Source: Roseiarcus sp963770275 (GTDB lineage: Bacteria > Pseudomonadota > Alphaproteobacteria > Rhizobiales > Beijerinckiaceae). Taken from it: 64,000 nt of DNA. The translations under genes were made by a program, and so were the position numbers. The stretch's first letter is position 1, and every line of letters starts with the position of its first letter. This document shows, one piece after another, positions 8,941 through 18,730 of this stretch. Location: positions 1 through 64,000 of the forward strand of contig CAVYPD010000018.1 in the NCBI GenBank assembly GCA_963770275.1, in the 5' to 3' direction. The notes beneath the pieces were generated by a model. The model had not been told where the DNA came from, did no database searches, and saw nothing but the letters and a program-made list of their open reading frames with translations.

Positions 8941-9683
8941 ACCAGGCGCGCAAGGACATCGTCCGTCCGGGAGCCGCGTCCGCGCCGCGCATTCTGATCG
9001 TCGAGGACGAAGCGGATCTGTCGTTGCTGCTGGGCTACAATCTCGAGGCGGAAGGCTATGTGGTCGAGAACGTCGAGCGCGGCGACGAGGCCGAGTTGCG
9101 GCTGGCGGAGAATGCGCCCGACCTCGTGATCCTCGACTGGATGCTGCCTGGGGTCTCGGGTCTCGAAATCTGCCGCAGGCTTCGAGCGCGCGAATCGACC
9201 CGCACGCTTCCGGTGATCATGGTCACCGCGCGAGGGGAAGAGGCTGAACGGGTGCGCGGGCTTTCGGTCGGCGCCGACGATTATGTGGTCAAGCCCTTCT
9301 CGGTGCCCGAGCTCATGGCGCGGGTGCGCGCGCTGTTGCGCCGCAGCCGGCCGGAGCGGATCGCCGAGCGTCTCTATGCGGGCGATCTCGATCTCGACCG
9401 GGAGACGCGGCGGGTGAGGCGGGGCGTGCGCGACATCCATCTTGGGCCCACAGAGTTCCGGCTGCTTGAATATCTACTGGAGAAGCCCGGCCGGGTGTTC
9501 TCGCGCGCGCAACTCCTGGACGGCGTGTGGGGCCAGGCCGCCGAGATCGACGAGCGCACGGTCGACGTCCATGTCGGGCGCCTGCGCAAGGCGTTGTCGC
9601 GCGGCCGCGAGCGCGATCCCATCCGAACCGTGCGCGGAACCGGCTACGCCTTCGACGAAACCTTCGGAAAAGACCCGAGATAA
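8937..9683 (+). CDS. phoB: Phosphate regulon response regulator PhoB
   Basis: OmpR-family regulator of 248 residues that activates phosphate-starvation genes. The start is GTG at 8937, inside the phoU stop (GTGA), with AAGGAG upstream; the longer open frame extending upstream is a shadow of phoU. The receiver domain has acidic E23-D24, phospho-acceptor D67 in LVILDWMLPG, and Lys in VVKPFSVPEL. The winged-helix DNA-binding domain includes LGPTEFRLLEYLL and the recognition region ERTVDVHVGRLRKAL. PhoR is not adjacent. Confidence 0.96.
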   Translation: MNQARKDIVRPGAASAPRILIVEDEADLSLLLGYNLEAEGYVVENVERGDEAELRLAENAPDLVILDWMLPGVSGLEICRRLRARESTRTLPVIMVTARGEEAERVRGLSVGADDYVVKPFSVPELMARVRALLRRSRPERIAERLYAGDLDLDRETRRVRRGVRDIHLGPTEFRLLEYLLEKPGRVFSRAQLLDGVWGQAAEIDERTVDVHVGRLRKALSRGRERDPIRTVRGTGYAFDETFGKDPR

Positions 9684-9846
9684 GGCCTCAGGACAATCCC
9701 GGATGCTCGCCAACCGTTGACGTTTCGGCGGCTTTTCTAACAGACCGTGACCTGCGCCGTGTAACCACGTCAAGGATGCGACGGCGTCCGGCATCGGGTC
9801 CTCCCGATTGACACGCGTCGCGAACCATGGCCTCCACCCCGATCTC

Positions 9847-12466
9847 ATGGTCAAAACGGACAGCACCCTCCTCATTGCGGCAATCGCGCGGGTCGTGCGC
9901 CTGTCGACCCGTCACGCGTGGATCGTCATTGCCGCCTTTCTCATCGCGGCGGTCCTCGCCGGCGGCTACGTCACGCGCCACATCGCCATCAACACGGACA
10001 GCGGCAAGCTCCTGTCGAGTTCGCTCCCGTGGCGTCAGCAGGAGATCAAGCTCAATGAGCTGTTCCCGCAGCGGACCGACCTGATCGTCGCTGTCATCGA
10101 CGGAACGACACCGGAAGCGGCCGACGAAGCGGCGAACGCGCTGGCCACGGCGCTGGCGCCTCAGACGAATCTCTTCCGCAACGTCACTCGGCCAGACGGC
10201 GGCGAGTTCTTCGCCCGCAACGGAATCCTCTTCCTCAGCGTCGATGACTTGCGGCGCAATATGGACGAATTGATCAAGGCGGAGCCTTTCCTCGGAACGC
10301 TGGCCCTCGATCCGACGTTGCGCGGCATTCTCGGCGCCATCTCGCAGTCGCTCGAAGGCGTTCGGCTCAAGAAAACGACGTTCGAAGACATCGAGCTAGC
10401 GGTCTCCGGCATCGCTGACGCACTGGAAAAGGTCGAGCAAGGCCAGCATCCGGCCTTCTCCTGGCGCCGGCTGATTTCGGGGCGCGCGCCGGAGCCGTCC
10501 GATCTTAGACGGTTCGTCAACATCCAGGCCGTCCTCAATTACGGCGCCCTCGAGCCCGGAGGCGAGGCGACCAAGGCCGTCCGGGCGACAATCGCCAAAC
10601 TGGGCTTGACGCCGGAAAGGGGCGTGACGGTGCGCCTCACCGGCTCGGTACCTTTATCGGACGAGGAATTCTCCACCATCGCCGACGGCGCCGCGCTCAA
10701 TGGAATGGTGACAATCGTCGTCGTTCTCCTGATCCTGTGGCTGGCTCTCAAGCAGGCCCGGATCATTCTCGCCGTCCTGATGAACCTCGCCGTCGGCTTG
10801 AGTTTCACCGCCGCTGTCGGCTTAGCGATGGTCGGCGCGCTGAACCTTATCTCGGTCGCCTTCGCTGTACTGTTCATCGGCCTTGGCGTCGATTTCGGGA
10901 TTCAGTTCAGCGTCCGATACCGCGCCGAGCGTTTCGCGGACCGCGATCTCCTTGAGGCTCTCGAAACGACCGGACTCGGCGTCGCGCGCCCGCTTCTGCT
11001 TGCGGCAGCCTCAATCGCGGCCGCTTTCTACTCGTTCTTGCCGACCGCCTATGTGGGTCTGTCCGAGCTCGGACTGATCGCCGGAACGGGCATGATCATT
11101 GCGTTCTTAACCACGGTCACCCTGCTTCCGGCGCTGCTTGCCGTTCTAAAGCCAGCCGGCGAGGCCGCGCCCGTGGGCTGGGCTTGGCTTGCGCCTCTCG
11201 ACCATTTTCTCGACAAGCAGCGCAATTGGGTGGTGGGCCTCACGCTGGCGGCGGTCATCCTTGGCCTTCCGCTTCTCAGGGGCCTGAGCTTCGACTTCAA
11301 CCCGCTCAACCTGCGCTCGAAACATGTCGAGTCGGTCTCGACCCTGCTCGATCTGATGCGCGATCCGGACACAAGCCCCAACGCCATCGATATTCTGGAG
11401 CCCAATCTCGCCGCTGCCTCAGCTATGGCGGACAAGCTCAAGCAGGTTCCTGAGGTGGCCAAAGTGCGGACGCTGGAAAGCTTCGTGCCCAAAGACCAGG
11501 ACGAGAAGCTCGCCATCATCGATGACGCCAACTTCTTTTTTGCGAACACGCTCAATCCCGATCCCGTCGATCCCGCGCCGACCCCGGCTCAAACTTTGGA
11601 GGCGATTGACAAGACGGCCGCCGACCTCACGACCACTGTCGGGAGCCTGGACACCCCGGCGGCTGCGCAGGCGCGCCGCTTGGCGAGCGCGCTCAACGCT
11701 TTGGCGAAGGCGCCGCCTGCAACCAGAGAGGAGGCGGAGCGCGTACTGGTTACGCCGCTCATGACGACGCTTCGCCAAGTTCGCGATCTGCTATCGGCCG
11801 AGCACGTGACGATCGACACGCTCCCGCCCGCGCTCAAAAGCGACTGGGTCGCACCCGACGGCGAGGTCAGGATCGAGGCGAGGCCGAGCGGAGACGGGAA
11901 CGACAACGCCGTCTTGCATCGGTTCGTCGACGCGGTGCGCGAGGTCGCGCCGGAGGCGAGCGGGGCGCCGGTTTTTATCGTCGAGGCGGCTGCGACGATC
12001 GTCAAAGCGTTTTTCCAGGCCGCCGTCTTGTCGCTGTTGTCGATCGCGTTGATCCTGTTCGTGGCGCTGCAGGCGCTGGCAAGACGTCGCGCTGACGCTC
12101 GTGCCTCTGCTGGTCGCCATTCTCTTCACGCTTGAGATCTGTGTGGCGATCGGGCTCAAGCTCAATTTCGCCAACATCATCGCCCTGCCGCTTTTGTTGG
12201 GCGTGGGCGTCGCGTTCAAAATTTACTACGTCATGGCGTGGCGAGCGGGAGAGCACAACTTCTTGCAGTCAAGCCTGACGCGGGCTGTATTCTTCAGCGC
12301 CTGCACGACCGCCACCGCCTTCGGCAGCCTGTGGTTTTCGCACCATCCGGGCACGTCGAGCATGGGCAAGCTCATGGCTTTGTCTCTGGTGACGACGCTC
12401 TCGGCCGCGGTGCTGTTCCAGCCCGCACTTTTGGCCACGCAGAGCAAATCCCATCACGACGAGTGA
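9847..12466 (+). CDS. hpnN: Hopanoid-associated RND transporter HpnN (frameshifted)
   Basis: MMPL/RND exporter of about 870 residues, proposed to move hopanoids to the outer membrane. ATG at 9847 is preferred over TTG at 9808. It opens with a transmembrane segment and INTDSGKLLSSSLPWRQQE, typical of HpnN; helical blocks follow at about residues 280-450 (LGVDFGIQFSVRYRAER) and at the end. The frame breaks at 12070-12071: removing one A from CTGCAGGCGCTGG gives ALRRWQDVALTLVPLLVAIL and continues to 12466 with LPLLLGVGVAFKIYYVMAW. One indel in an otherwise intact gene suggests a sequence error. The rest of the hopanoid operon is absent. Confidence 0.9.
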
Positions 12467-12661
12467 TTAATGACACCAAAGTACAAATGGCCGTACTGTG
12501 GCAAAAGGGTGATAGTCGCCGCCGCATGGCTCTGCTAGCTTGAGTCGGGGCTGGGTCGACTCTTTTCTCAGAACCATGTGGACGGTCCGGGTCAGTTCCT
12601 TTGGGAGCTACGCGCGGAAAGTCTGCGTGTTGCGGGGAATTTCAAAAGGAATTGCCAACGC

Positions 12662-13462
12662 ATGCGTGGCGTTGAACGCTGGACCAAATGGCTGAGCGCG
12701 GCGAGTCTCGCGGCGCTTGTCAGCGCTTGCGCGGGCGTTCCGCACGACGCGTCGCTGCCGATCACCGATCCCAACGAGCAATTCAACCGCGGCGTTCTTC
12801 ACGTCAACCAGGTCGTGCTCGACCCCGCGGCGACAGTCGTCAAGTCAGTGCCAGGGGTGATTCGGGACCGCTTCCAGGATTTGGATGCGAACCTGAAAGA
12901 GCCGCGCGTCTTCGCCAATGATGTCCTGCAGGGGCGCTTGAACGCCGCGGGCATTACCGCTGGCCGGTTCGTCTTCAATACCCTCTTCGGCTTGGGCGGC
13001 TTGTTCGACGTGGCTGCACAAGGCGGATTGCCGCCGCAGACCGGCGATTTCGGCCAGACCCTGTTCGTCTGGGGCGTTCCTGCTGGATCCTATACCGTGG
13101 CGCCCTATTTCGGTCCGTCCACGCAACGCGATGGGTTCGGCGGTATCGTGGATTCGGTCGGCGATCCCGTCGGCTGGGTGGTGGGCGGAATTTTCATTGG
13201 ATGGCCTTGGACGATCGGGACGGGCGCCCTTGGCGCCGTCGCCCATCTCGGCCAGTGGAAACAGGCTGAGAATTCGTCGGTCGACTTCTACAGTTTCCTG
13301 CGCTCGAGCTACTATCAGACGCGCCGGGCGCAATTGCGTGAGGCGCAAGGCCTGCCGCCGGAGATTCAATCGCCAGCCACGGCAGGCCCGATCGTCGGGG
13401 CGCCGGCCGCGTTAGGCCCGGGCGCAGGATCGCCGGCTTACGCAATCCCGCCGCCTCAATAG
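12662..13462 (+). CDS. mlaA: MlaA/VacJ family outer-membrane lipoprotein
   Basis: A 266-residue lipoprotein of the Mla retrograde phospholipid pathway, which keeps the outer leaflet free of phospholipid. The start at 12662 gives a lipoprotein signal with lipobox LVSAC (Cys about residue 23). The conserved core is DPNEQFNRGVL, then RVFANDVLQGRLNAAG, GRFVFNTLFGLGGLFDVA, FGQTLFVWGV and YFGPSTQRDGFGG. A Pro/Gly/Ala-rich tail follows. It comes 196 bp after hpnN on the same strand; hpnN next to Mla-type genes is a recurring arrangement linking hopanoid and phospholipid traffic. MlaC/HpnM is not present here. Confidence 0.93.
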   Translation: MRGVERWTKWLSAASLAALVSACAGVPHDASLPITDPNEQFNRGVLHVNQVVLDPAATVVKSVPGVIRDRFQDLDANLKEPRVFANDVLQGRLNAAGITAGRFVFNTLFGLGGLFDVAAQGGLPPQTGDFGQTLFVWGVPAGSYTVAPYFGPSTQRDGFGGIVDSVGDPVGWVVGGIFIGWPWTIGTGALGAVAHLGQWKQAENSSVDFYSFLRSSYYQTRRAQLREAQGLPPEIQSPATAGPIVGAPAALGPGAGSPAYAIPPPQ

Positions 13463-13468
13463 CCGTCC

Positions 13469-14506
13469 TTACGAGGTCGAGCTCGCCTGATCCGTCCGGC
13501 GAGCAAGAAGTCGGCGTCCTTCCACCCATTGCCAGGCCGCAAGGCCGGGCAGGCCTAGCGCCAGCTCGCGAACGCGTTTGGTGAGAGAAACCGCGAGCGC
13601 CAGGTCCGCGGGCAATCCGAGCAGCGCTCCGAACAAGACCATTCCGCCCTCTTGGGCGCCTAACGCTCCCGGCACCATGAACGCCGCGCCGCGAACGCCG
13701 CTGCTGAGGCTCTCCAGGATAAACGAATCGACCAGGCTCAAGGGATTGCCGAGGACGCGCGTCGCCATCCAGACCTCGCCCGTGCCGATTGTCCACCCGA
13801 TGAGCCGCAGCAGGCTGGAATAAGCCAAGGCGAAACGGCGGCGATAGGTCGCGACGATCGCTTCGTCGATCGGTTCTGCGCGACCGGTGAAGCCCGACAT
13901 CCAGCTCTTGGGCGCCAATCGGTTAGCCCAGCCGATCAATACGGCGAACATGCTATTGTGTTGGATCCGGACGAAGATGGCGATCGCCGCCGCGAAAATT
14001 GCGACGCCGATCGTGAGCCCCCATGCTGTCGCGGCCGCCTCGTGGGTCTTACCGGCGGTGAGCAGACCCACGCCGACGAGGACAAAGACGAGCTGGGTCG
14101 CCGAGCCGACCGTAACATCGACCACCATGCTGGCGGTGGCTTGCGCGCCTGAAACGCCGCGCTGGTGAACAAGCCGCGCGCCCACGACGTCGCCGCCGAC
14201 GCCCGCGACTGGCAACAATGTGCTGACGGATTCGCGGATCCAGCGCATCCAGAGAAAGCTGCCGTGGCCGGGGCGGTTCGCCGCCGGAAACAGCTGCCGC
14301 CAGGAGGCCGCGTCAAAATACATCGGCAAGAGATGATAGAGGGTGATCGGCGCGAGCCACCAGCCGAGCGCCAGCATGGCGGAGGCCACCTCGGCGGCGC
14401 CGCTGTGGATAATAAGAAAGACAACGAGCAGGAAGCCAAGAAACGCGGCGACGATGAGCGAGGCTGAAATGGCTGGGGTCCCCCGTCCGGGCGCGCTTCG
14501 CGCCAA
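13469..14506 (-). CDS. hpnL: HpnL-type flippase-like membrane protein
   Basis: A 345-residue polytopic membrane protein of the lysylphosphatidylglycerol synthase transmembrane/UPF0104 family, of which HpnL is the hopanoid-linked branch. About eight hydrophobic segments are visible. Family blocks include WRQLFPAANRPGHGSFLWMRWIRESVSTLLPVAGVGGDVVGARL and GVRGAAFMVPGALGAQEGGMVLFGALLGLP near the C-terminus. It converges with mlaA (6 bp between stops) and is divergent from the next gene. The name HpnL is assigned by similarity and by hpnN nearby; substrate unknown. Confidence 0.8.
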   Translation of the reverse strand: MARSAPGRGTPAISASLIVAAFLGFLLVVFLIIHSGAAEVASAMLALGWWLAPITLYHLLPMYFDAASWRQLFPAANRPGHGSFLWMRWIRESVSTLLPVAGVGGDVVGARLVHQRGVSGAQATASMVVDVTVGSATQLVFVLVGVGLLTAGKTHEAAATAWGLTIGVAIFAAAIAIFVRIQHNSMFAVLIGWANRLAPKSWMSGFTGRAEPIDEAIVATYRRRFALAYSSLLRLIGWTIGTGEVWMATRVLGNPLSLVDSFILESLSSGVRGAAFMVPGALGAQEGGMVLFGALLGLPADLALAVSLTKRVRELALGLPGLAAWQWVEGRRLLARRTDQASSTS

Positions 14507-14600
14507 AGACTGCGCGGGACTACGATCGCCGCGCGGGATCGTCTATCAGCAATCGTCGCCGAGGTGGAGTGCCGGCGTCGCCCACGGGACTTCCTAACAC

Positions 14601-15864
14601 ATGCCTGAAGCGCCGATTCTGATCCTTCTCGCCGCTACCGCGGCCTCGCCGGGGACGGCGGACATGCCCGCGCGGGCCGGATGGCGATCCGATCATCCTG
14701 GGGCTGAGCCTCATCCAGCGGGCGGCGCTGGCGGCGCGCCGCGCCGGCTACGGAGAGGTCTTTCTTCTCGGCGCAAAAGGCCGCACGACGCCCGGGCCCG
14801 CCCGCGATCGCCGATTGGCGCGCTCTCACCGCGTCGTTCCCTCATCTCATACCGGCGCCCGCTGATCATCGCCCCCGCCGCCATCCTCGCGGAAATCGAT
14901 TGGCTCGAACGGCTGGCGTCGACACGGATCGAGCCGGCGAACTGGGGGAGAATCCCGGACCGAATCGTCATGCTCGCCGCCGCCTCGGCCTTACGGCGCC
15001 GTGGACGAACTGGACAGGGGCGGCGCCGCGCAAGACCTGGCCGCGGTCGAGGGCCGGCTCGCCAGCCTGTTTGGGCCCACCAGCATTCCTTTCGGCTGAC
15101 GATCGATCCGATGATCGTCGAGACGCCCGCCGACGTCGGCGCCGCGGAACGGCGGCTTCTGCAAGTCGCTGGTCAAGGACACCGACGGGTTCATGGCCCG
15201 TCACGTCGAGCGCCCGATCTCGTTGCAGATCTCGCGCCGCCTGGCGGGAACCGCGATCACGCCCAATCAGATGAGCCTGATTTCCATTGCGGTTGGAATC
15301 TGCGGCGGCCCGTTTTTCCTGTCCTCGCGCCCCTTGATGCAAACCATCGGGGCGCTCCTGTTCCTGGCGCATTCGATCCTCGACGGCTGCGACGGCGAAC
15401 TGGCGCGGCTCAAATTCCAGCAGTCGCGATGGGGCGGCGTTCTCGATTTCTGGGGCGACAATGTCGTTCACACGGTCATATTCGGCTGCATGGGCATTGG
15501 CTGGAGCCTGGCCGCCGGCGCGATCTGGCCGTTATGGCTCGGCGCCGGAGCCGTTCTTGGGACGTTGGGCTCGGCCGGTTTCGTCTATTGGCGGCTGATG
15601 CGCTCGAAGGACGGCGACGAGACGATGTTCACCTCGGTGTCGGATGCGCCCGAGCGGCCGCTCGCGCGGCTCCTCGACTCCGCTTCGCGCCGCGATTTCA
15701 TCTATCTCGTTATCCTGCTTGCGCTTTTTGGCCGATCGAGCTGGTTTCTGGTCATGGCTGGGATCGGCGCGCCGATCTATTTTTTCCTGGTGCTTTTCGC
15801 GGCGCGGCCACGGGCCTCCTTGGGTGGAGGCGGGTCGAGGGTCGCGCCAGGCGTGAATCGATGA
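14601..15864 (+). pseudogene. CDP-alcohol phosphatidyltransferase with N-terminal NTP-transferase-like domain, multiply frameshifted
   Basis: The C-terminal part (from about 15180, MARHVERPISLQISRRLAGT onward) is one clean frame and has the full CDP-alcohol phosphotransferase motif D-GC-DG-EL-AR-x8-G-x3-D-x3-D (DGCDGELARL ... GVLDFWGD) plus several membrane helices. The N-terminal 190 residues are spread over three frames (GDPIILGLSLIQRAALAARR, then IIAPAAILAEIDWLERLAST, then LDRGGAAQDLAAVEGRLASL, then MIVETPADVGAAERRLLQ), resembling a nucleotidyltransferase-like region. At least four frame changes are needed. It probably makes a membrane phospholipid or inositol-type lipid. Whether decayed or badly sequenced is open. 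Confidence 0.6.
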
Positions 15865-16032
15865 GCGCTCGGATGCTTACAAATCCGGCGACAAGCCGAT
15901 GGTTCGGCAGACTAATCGTCGCAGCATAAACTACTGATCTGAATGATGTTTCTCTAAGGAAAAGCGAAACCTCAGCAACATTTTATTTTCCTAATTTCAG
16001 AATATGTGGTATCCTGAGGCGTTTTCCCGTAA

Positions 16033-16635
16033 ATGGGCGCGCTGAAGGAGATTGGGATGGTCGAGGACAAGGCGCCTGCGCGGCGCCGGCGGTTGGGCGC
16101 GCACGGCATGATGTTCCGGCGGAGGCGCATCTTCGCTAGCCTGCGCGAGGGCTTCACCTATGACGAAATCGCCGCCGACGAAGGCGTGAGCCCCTCACGC
16201 ATCCGCCAGATCGTCTCGCGGGAGCTGCAGCACCGCGCGGTCGACAGCGGGGCCGAACATGCGAAGCTGCAATTGGACCGTCTTGCTCCCGCGATTCAAC
16301 TCGCGGCCGAAGCCATGGCCGCGGGCGACGTCTCGGCGATCACGCCTTATCTCAAGGCGCTCGACCGGCTCGACCGTTACCAGACGGTCGCCACCGCCAA
16401 CCAGGTCTATGACGACGAAGCGCGCAAGAAGCTGATGGACAAGATCAACCGCATGGCCGAGAATTTCGGCATCGACGAGAACTTCGCAGCGGCGGTGCAG
16501 GAGCACTTGAAGACGATCGGCGCAATTCCCGACGATGCGCCGGTCGAGGCCGACGGGGAGGGGGCGGAGCCTGCGGGTTCGCCCGACTTCATGGGAGAGG
16601 CGAACGCGCCTGAGGCGACCCCTTGGGGAGGCTGA
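16033..16635 (+). CDS. HTH protein, sigma-region-4/small-terminase-like
   Basis: A 200-residue soluble protein. An N-terminal basic segment (ARRRRLGAHGMMFRRRRIFA) leads into a helix-turn-helix, LREGFTYDEIAADEGVSPSRIRQIVSREL (about residues 34-62), of sigma-70 region 4 or small-terminase type. A helical middle follows (LAPAIQLAAEAMAAGDVSAI, YLKALDRLDRYQ), then an acidic Pro/Ala-rich tail. I know similar hypothetical proteins from Bradyrhizobium-type genomes, often annotated as phage-like; no phage genes lie nearby. A 10-bp-phased inverted repeat array begins 66 bp after its stop and is a candidate binding site, but that is inference. Confidence 0.7.
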   Translation: MGALKEIGMVEDKAPARRRRLGAHGMMFRRRRIFASLREGFTYDEIAADEGVSPSRIRQIVSRELQHRAVDSGAEHAKLQLDRLAPAIQLAAEAMAAGDVSAITPYLKALDRLDRYQTVATANQVYDDEARKKLMDKINRMAENFGIDENFAAAVQEHLKTIGAIPDDAPVEADGEGAEPAGSPDFMGEANAPEATPWGG

Positions 16636-16700
16636 GGCGAGCTCCGGATTTTTTTACTCCAAACGGCCGTAACCCATTGAAAAGGCTCATTCCCAAAAAA

Positions 16701-16775
16701 TAAACGCTAGTAAACGCCAGCATTTTTACTAACGTTTATTAGCGTTTAAGCGCGTTTATTGGCGTTTATTGGCAG
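16701..16775. repeat. 10-bp-phased inverted repeat array, copy 1
   Basis: Two head-to-tail units (TAAACGCTAG, TAAACGCCAG), an 8-bp spacer CATTTTTA, then four units in the opposite orientation (CTAACGTTTA, TTAGCGTTTA, AGCGCGTTTA, TTGGCGTTTA) and a partial TTGGCAG. The exact 10-bp period puts every unit on nearly the same helix face. A shorter copy with the same spacer length is at 41482. It lies between the HTH gene and lnt, whose promoter must be in or just after it. Confidence 0.75.
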
Positions 16776-16966
16776 TTAGGGTCTGGGTCGAGCGAGCTCG
16801 CCGAAGACTCGGCGGCGCGTGTTGGGCGCCCACGCTCAAGACTCGCGCCTCAGAGTCGCGCGCGAGTCGAGCTTACCTTCGGCGACTCGGGCGTCCGAGT
16901 CGAATGCGGCCGGCGTTCGGGCTATGGTCGGCGATGGCGATTCGACCGATGAGGAAAGGCGATTCC

Positions 16967-18607
16967 TTGAGCGTTGCCGACTCAGCCATTATCCCGCGCA
17001 CCAACGGTCTAGCCTCGCTCATCGAGGGGGTCATCCTGTCTTGGGGCTGGCGCAGACGCGCCATCGCCTTCATCTCAGGAGCGGCGGGAGCGTTGGCGCT
17101 GCCGCCCTTGTCGCTGTTCGCGCTGATCGTCGTTCCATTGACCATCGCCGTCTGGTTGGTTGACGGCGCGCAGGACCGTGGGCCCGGACGGTCGATGATC
17201 GCGTCCCTCAGCTCAGCATTCGGCGCCGGCTGGTGGATGGGCTTCGGCTATTTTCTGGCTGGCCTCTGGTGGGTTGGGTCGGCTCTTCTGGTCGAGGCCG
17301 ACAAATTCGCTTGGGCGCTCCCGCTTGCGGTCGTGGCGTTGCCTGCGGGGCTTGCTGTCTTTCCGGCCGCAGGATTTGCGCTCGCGCGCCTCTTGTGGTC
17401 GCCGGGACCTTTGCGCATTTTCGCCCTAGCGTTCGGACTCGGGGTCGCCGAATGGGCGCGTGGCCTCCTGTTCACCGGTTTTCCCTGGAACGACCTCGGA
17501 ATGGCGCTCGGCGTCAATCTCGCGCTCGCCCAGACTGCTTCCCTCGTCGGCCTGCACGGGCTCACCTTCCTGACAATCGCGATCTTCGCCGCGCCCGCGA
17601 CGTTGTGGCGGGTGAGCGAATGCCGGCTCAATCTGATGCCGACAATTGTCGCGGCTCTTGCGCTGGTTGTCATGGCCGCCTTTGGCGCGTTGCGGCTCAT
17701 GTCACCCCCCAGCGCGACGGTGGCGGGCGTGAAACTACGTCTCATCCAACCCAACATCGCCCAGGACGACGCCTCGTTTGGCCAGGAGAACAAGCAGGCC
17801 ATCCTGCGCCGCTATTTCGACTTGTCGGAGCGCGCAACCTCGCCGGATCGATCTGGAGTTCGAGACGTCACCCACTTGATCTGGCCCGAGTCGGCCTTTC
17901 CTTTCATTGTGTCCCGCGACCCGCAGGCCCTCTCTGAGATCGTTGACTTTCTTGGGTCCGGCGCGACGCTGATCACCGGCGCGGCGCGGCGCGAGGACGG
18001 AAGCCCGCCCCGCTACTTCAATTCAATCGAGATAATCGGGCGAGGCGGATTGTCTGCGCAACGCTACGACAAGCAGCATCTCGTTCCCTTCGGAGAATAT
18101 ATGCCTTTTGCGAGCTTGTTGGAGCGGGCGCGTATTACTCAGTTGGTCGACATTCCCGGCGGGTTCGAACCGGGCTCCGGCCGTCGTATCCTTCATGTTC
18201 CAGGCTTGCCGGACGCCATGCCCCTCGTTTGCTACGAGGCGATCTTTCCGATCGAGTTCGGCGACCTCCTGTCCGGGGCGGACCGCCCGACGTGGCTCCT
18301 CAATGTCACTGATGACGCTTGGTTTGGTCTTACGCCAGGACCTTATCAGCATTTTGCGCAAGCGCGGTTGCGTGCAATCGAACTCGGCGTGCCGCTGGTG
18401 CGCGACGCCAATTCCGGAATTTCGGCTGTGCTCGACGGCTTTGGCCGTGAAATCGCGGTTGCTCCGCTCGGCGCGGAGGGCGTTCTGGACGCCGAACTTC
18501 CGCGCGCGCTCGCGCCCACGTTGCAATCCCGCCTGGGATCGGTCGGGGCGATGCTTATCGGATTGGCCTTTCTGGCGGCTGCGCTAACCGGAAGGCGCCG
18601 GGTGTAG
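16967..18607 (+). CDS. lnt: Apolipoprotein N-acyltransferase
   Basis: Inner-membrane enzyme that adds the third acyl chain to lipoproteins in the periplasm. About 546 residues: a block of transmembrane helices (from AIAFISGAAGALALPPLSLF), then a nitrilase-type domain. The catalytic triad is visible: Glu in THLIWPESAFPF, Lys in RYDKQHLVPFGEYMPF, Cys in MPLVCYEAIFP. A last helix and RRRV tail follow. I place the start at TTG 16967 because GAGGAAAGG sits 7 bp upstream; ATG at 16949 or 16934 is possible. It is followed by a PraR-type HTH gene and metK, a conserved Hyphomicrobiales order. Confidence 0.93.
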   Translation: MSVADSAIIPRTNGLASLIEGVILSWGWRRRAIAFISGAAGALALPPLSLFALIVVPLTIAVWLVDGAQDRGPGRSMIASLSSAFGAGWWMGFGYFLAGLWWVGSALLVEADKFAWALPLAVVALPAGLAVFPAAGFALARLLWSPGPLRIFALAFGLGVAEWARGLLFTGFPWNDLGMALGVNLALAQTASLVGLHGLTFLTIAIFAAPATLWRVSECRLNLMPTIVAALALVVMAAFGALRLMSPPSATVAGVKLRLIQPNIAQDDASFGQENKQAILRRYFDLSERATSPDRSGVRDVTHLIWPESAFPFIVSRDPQALSEIVDFLGSGATLITGAARREDGSPPRYFNSIEIIGRGGLSAQRYDKQHLVPFGEYMPFASLLERARITQLVDIPGGFEPGSGRRILHVPGLPDAMPLVCYEAIFPIEFGDLLSGADRPTWLLNVTDDAWFGLTPGPYQHFAQARLRAIELGVPLVRDANSGISAVLDGFGREIAVAPLGAEGVLDAELPRALAPTLQSRLGSVGAMLIGLAFLAAALTGRRRV

Positions 18608-18730
18608 ACGAAGACCACCGATTGTAAAATTGCACCCTTGCGCGCTATCCGAGTGTCGGCTATCTCTTCCCTAAGGTCAGTGATTCCTCGCGCAAGCGCC
18701 GGGACAGCTATGGGGCACGAGCTGGAAATG

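Noticed and set aside
14601..15929. A single 442-codon open frame taken as one gene
   Set aside because: Only the first few codons could be genuine; most of it is out of phase with the real CDP-alcohol phosphatidyltransferase frame at 15193-15864.
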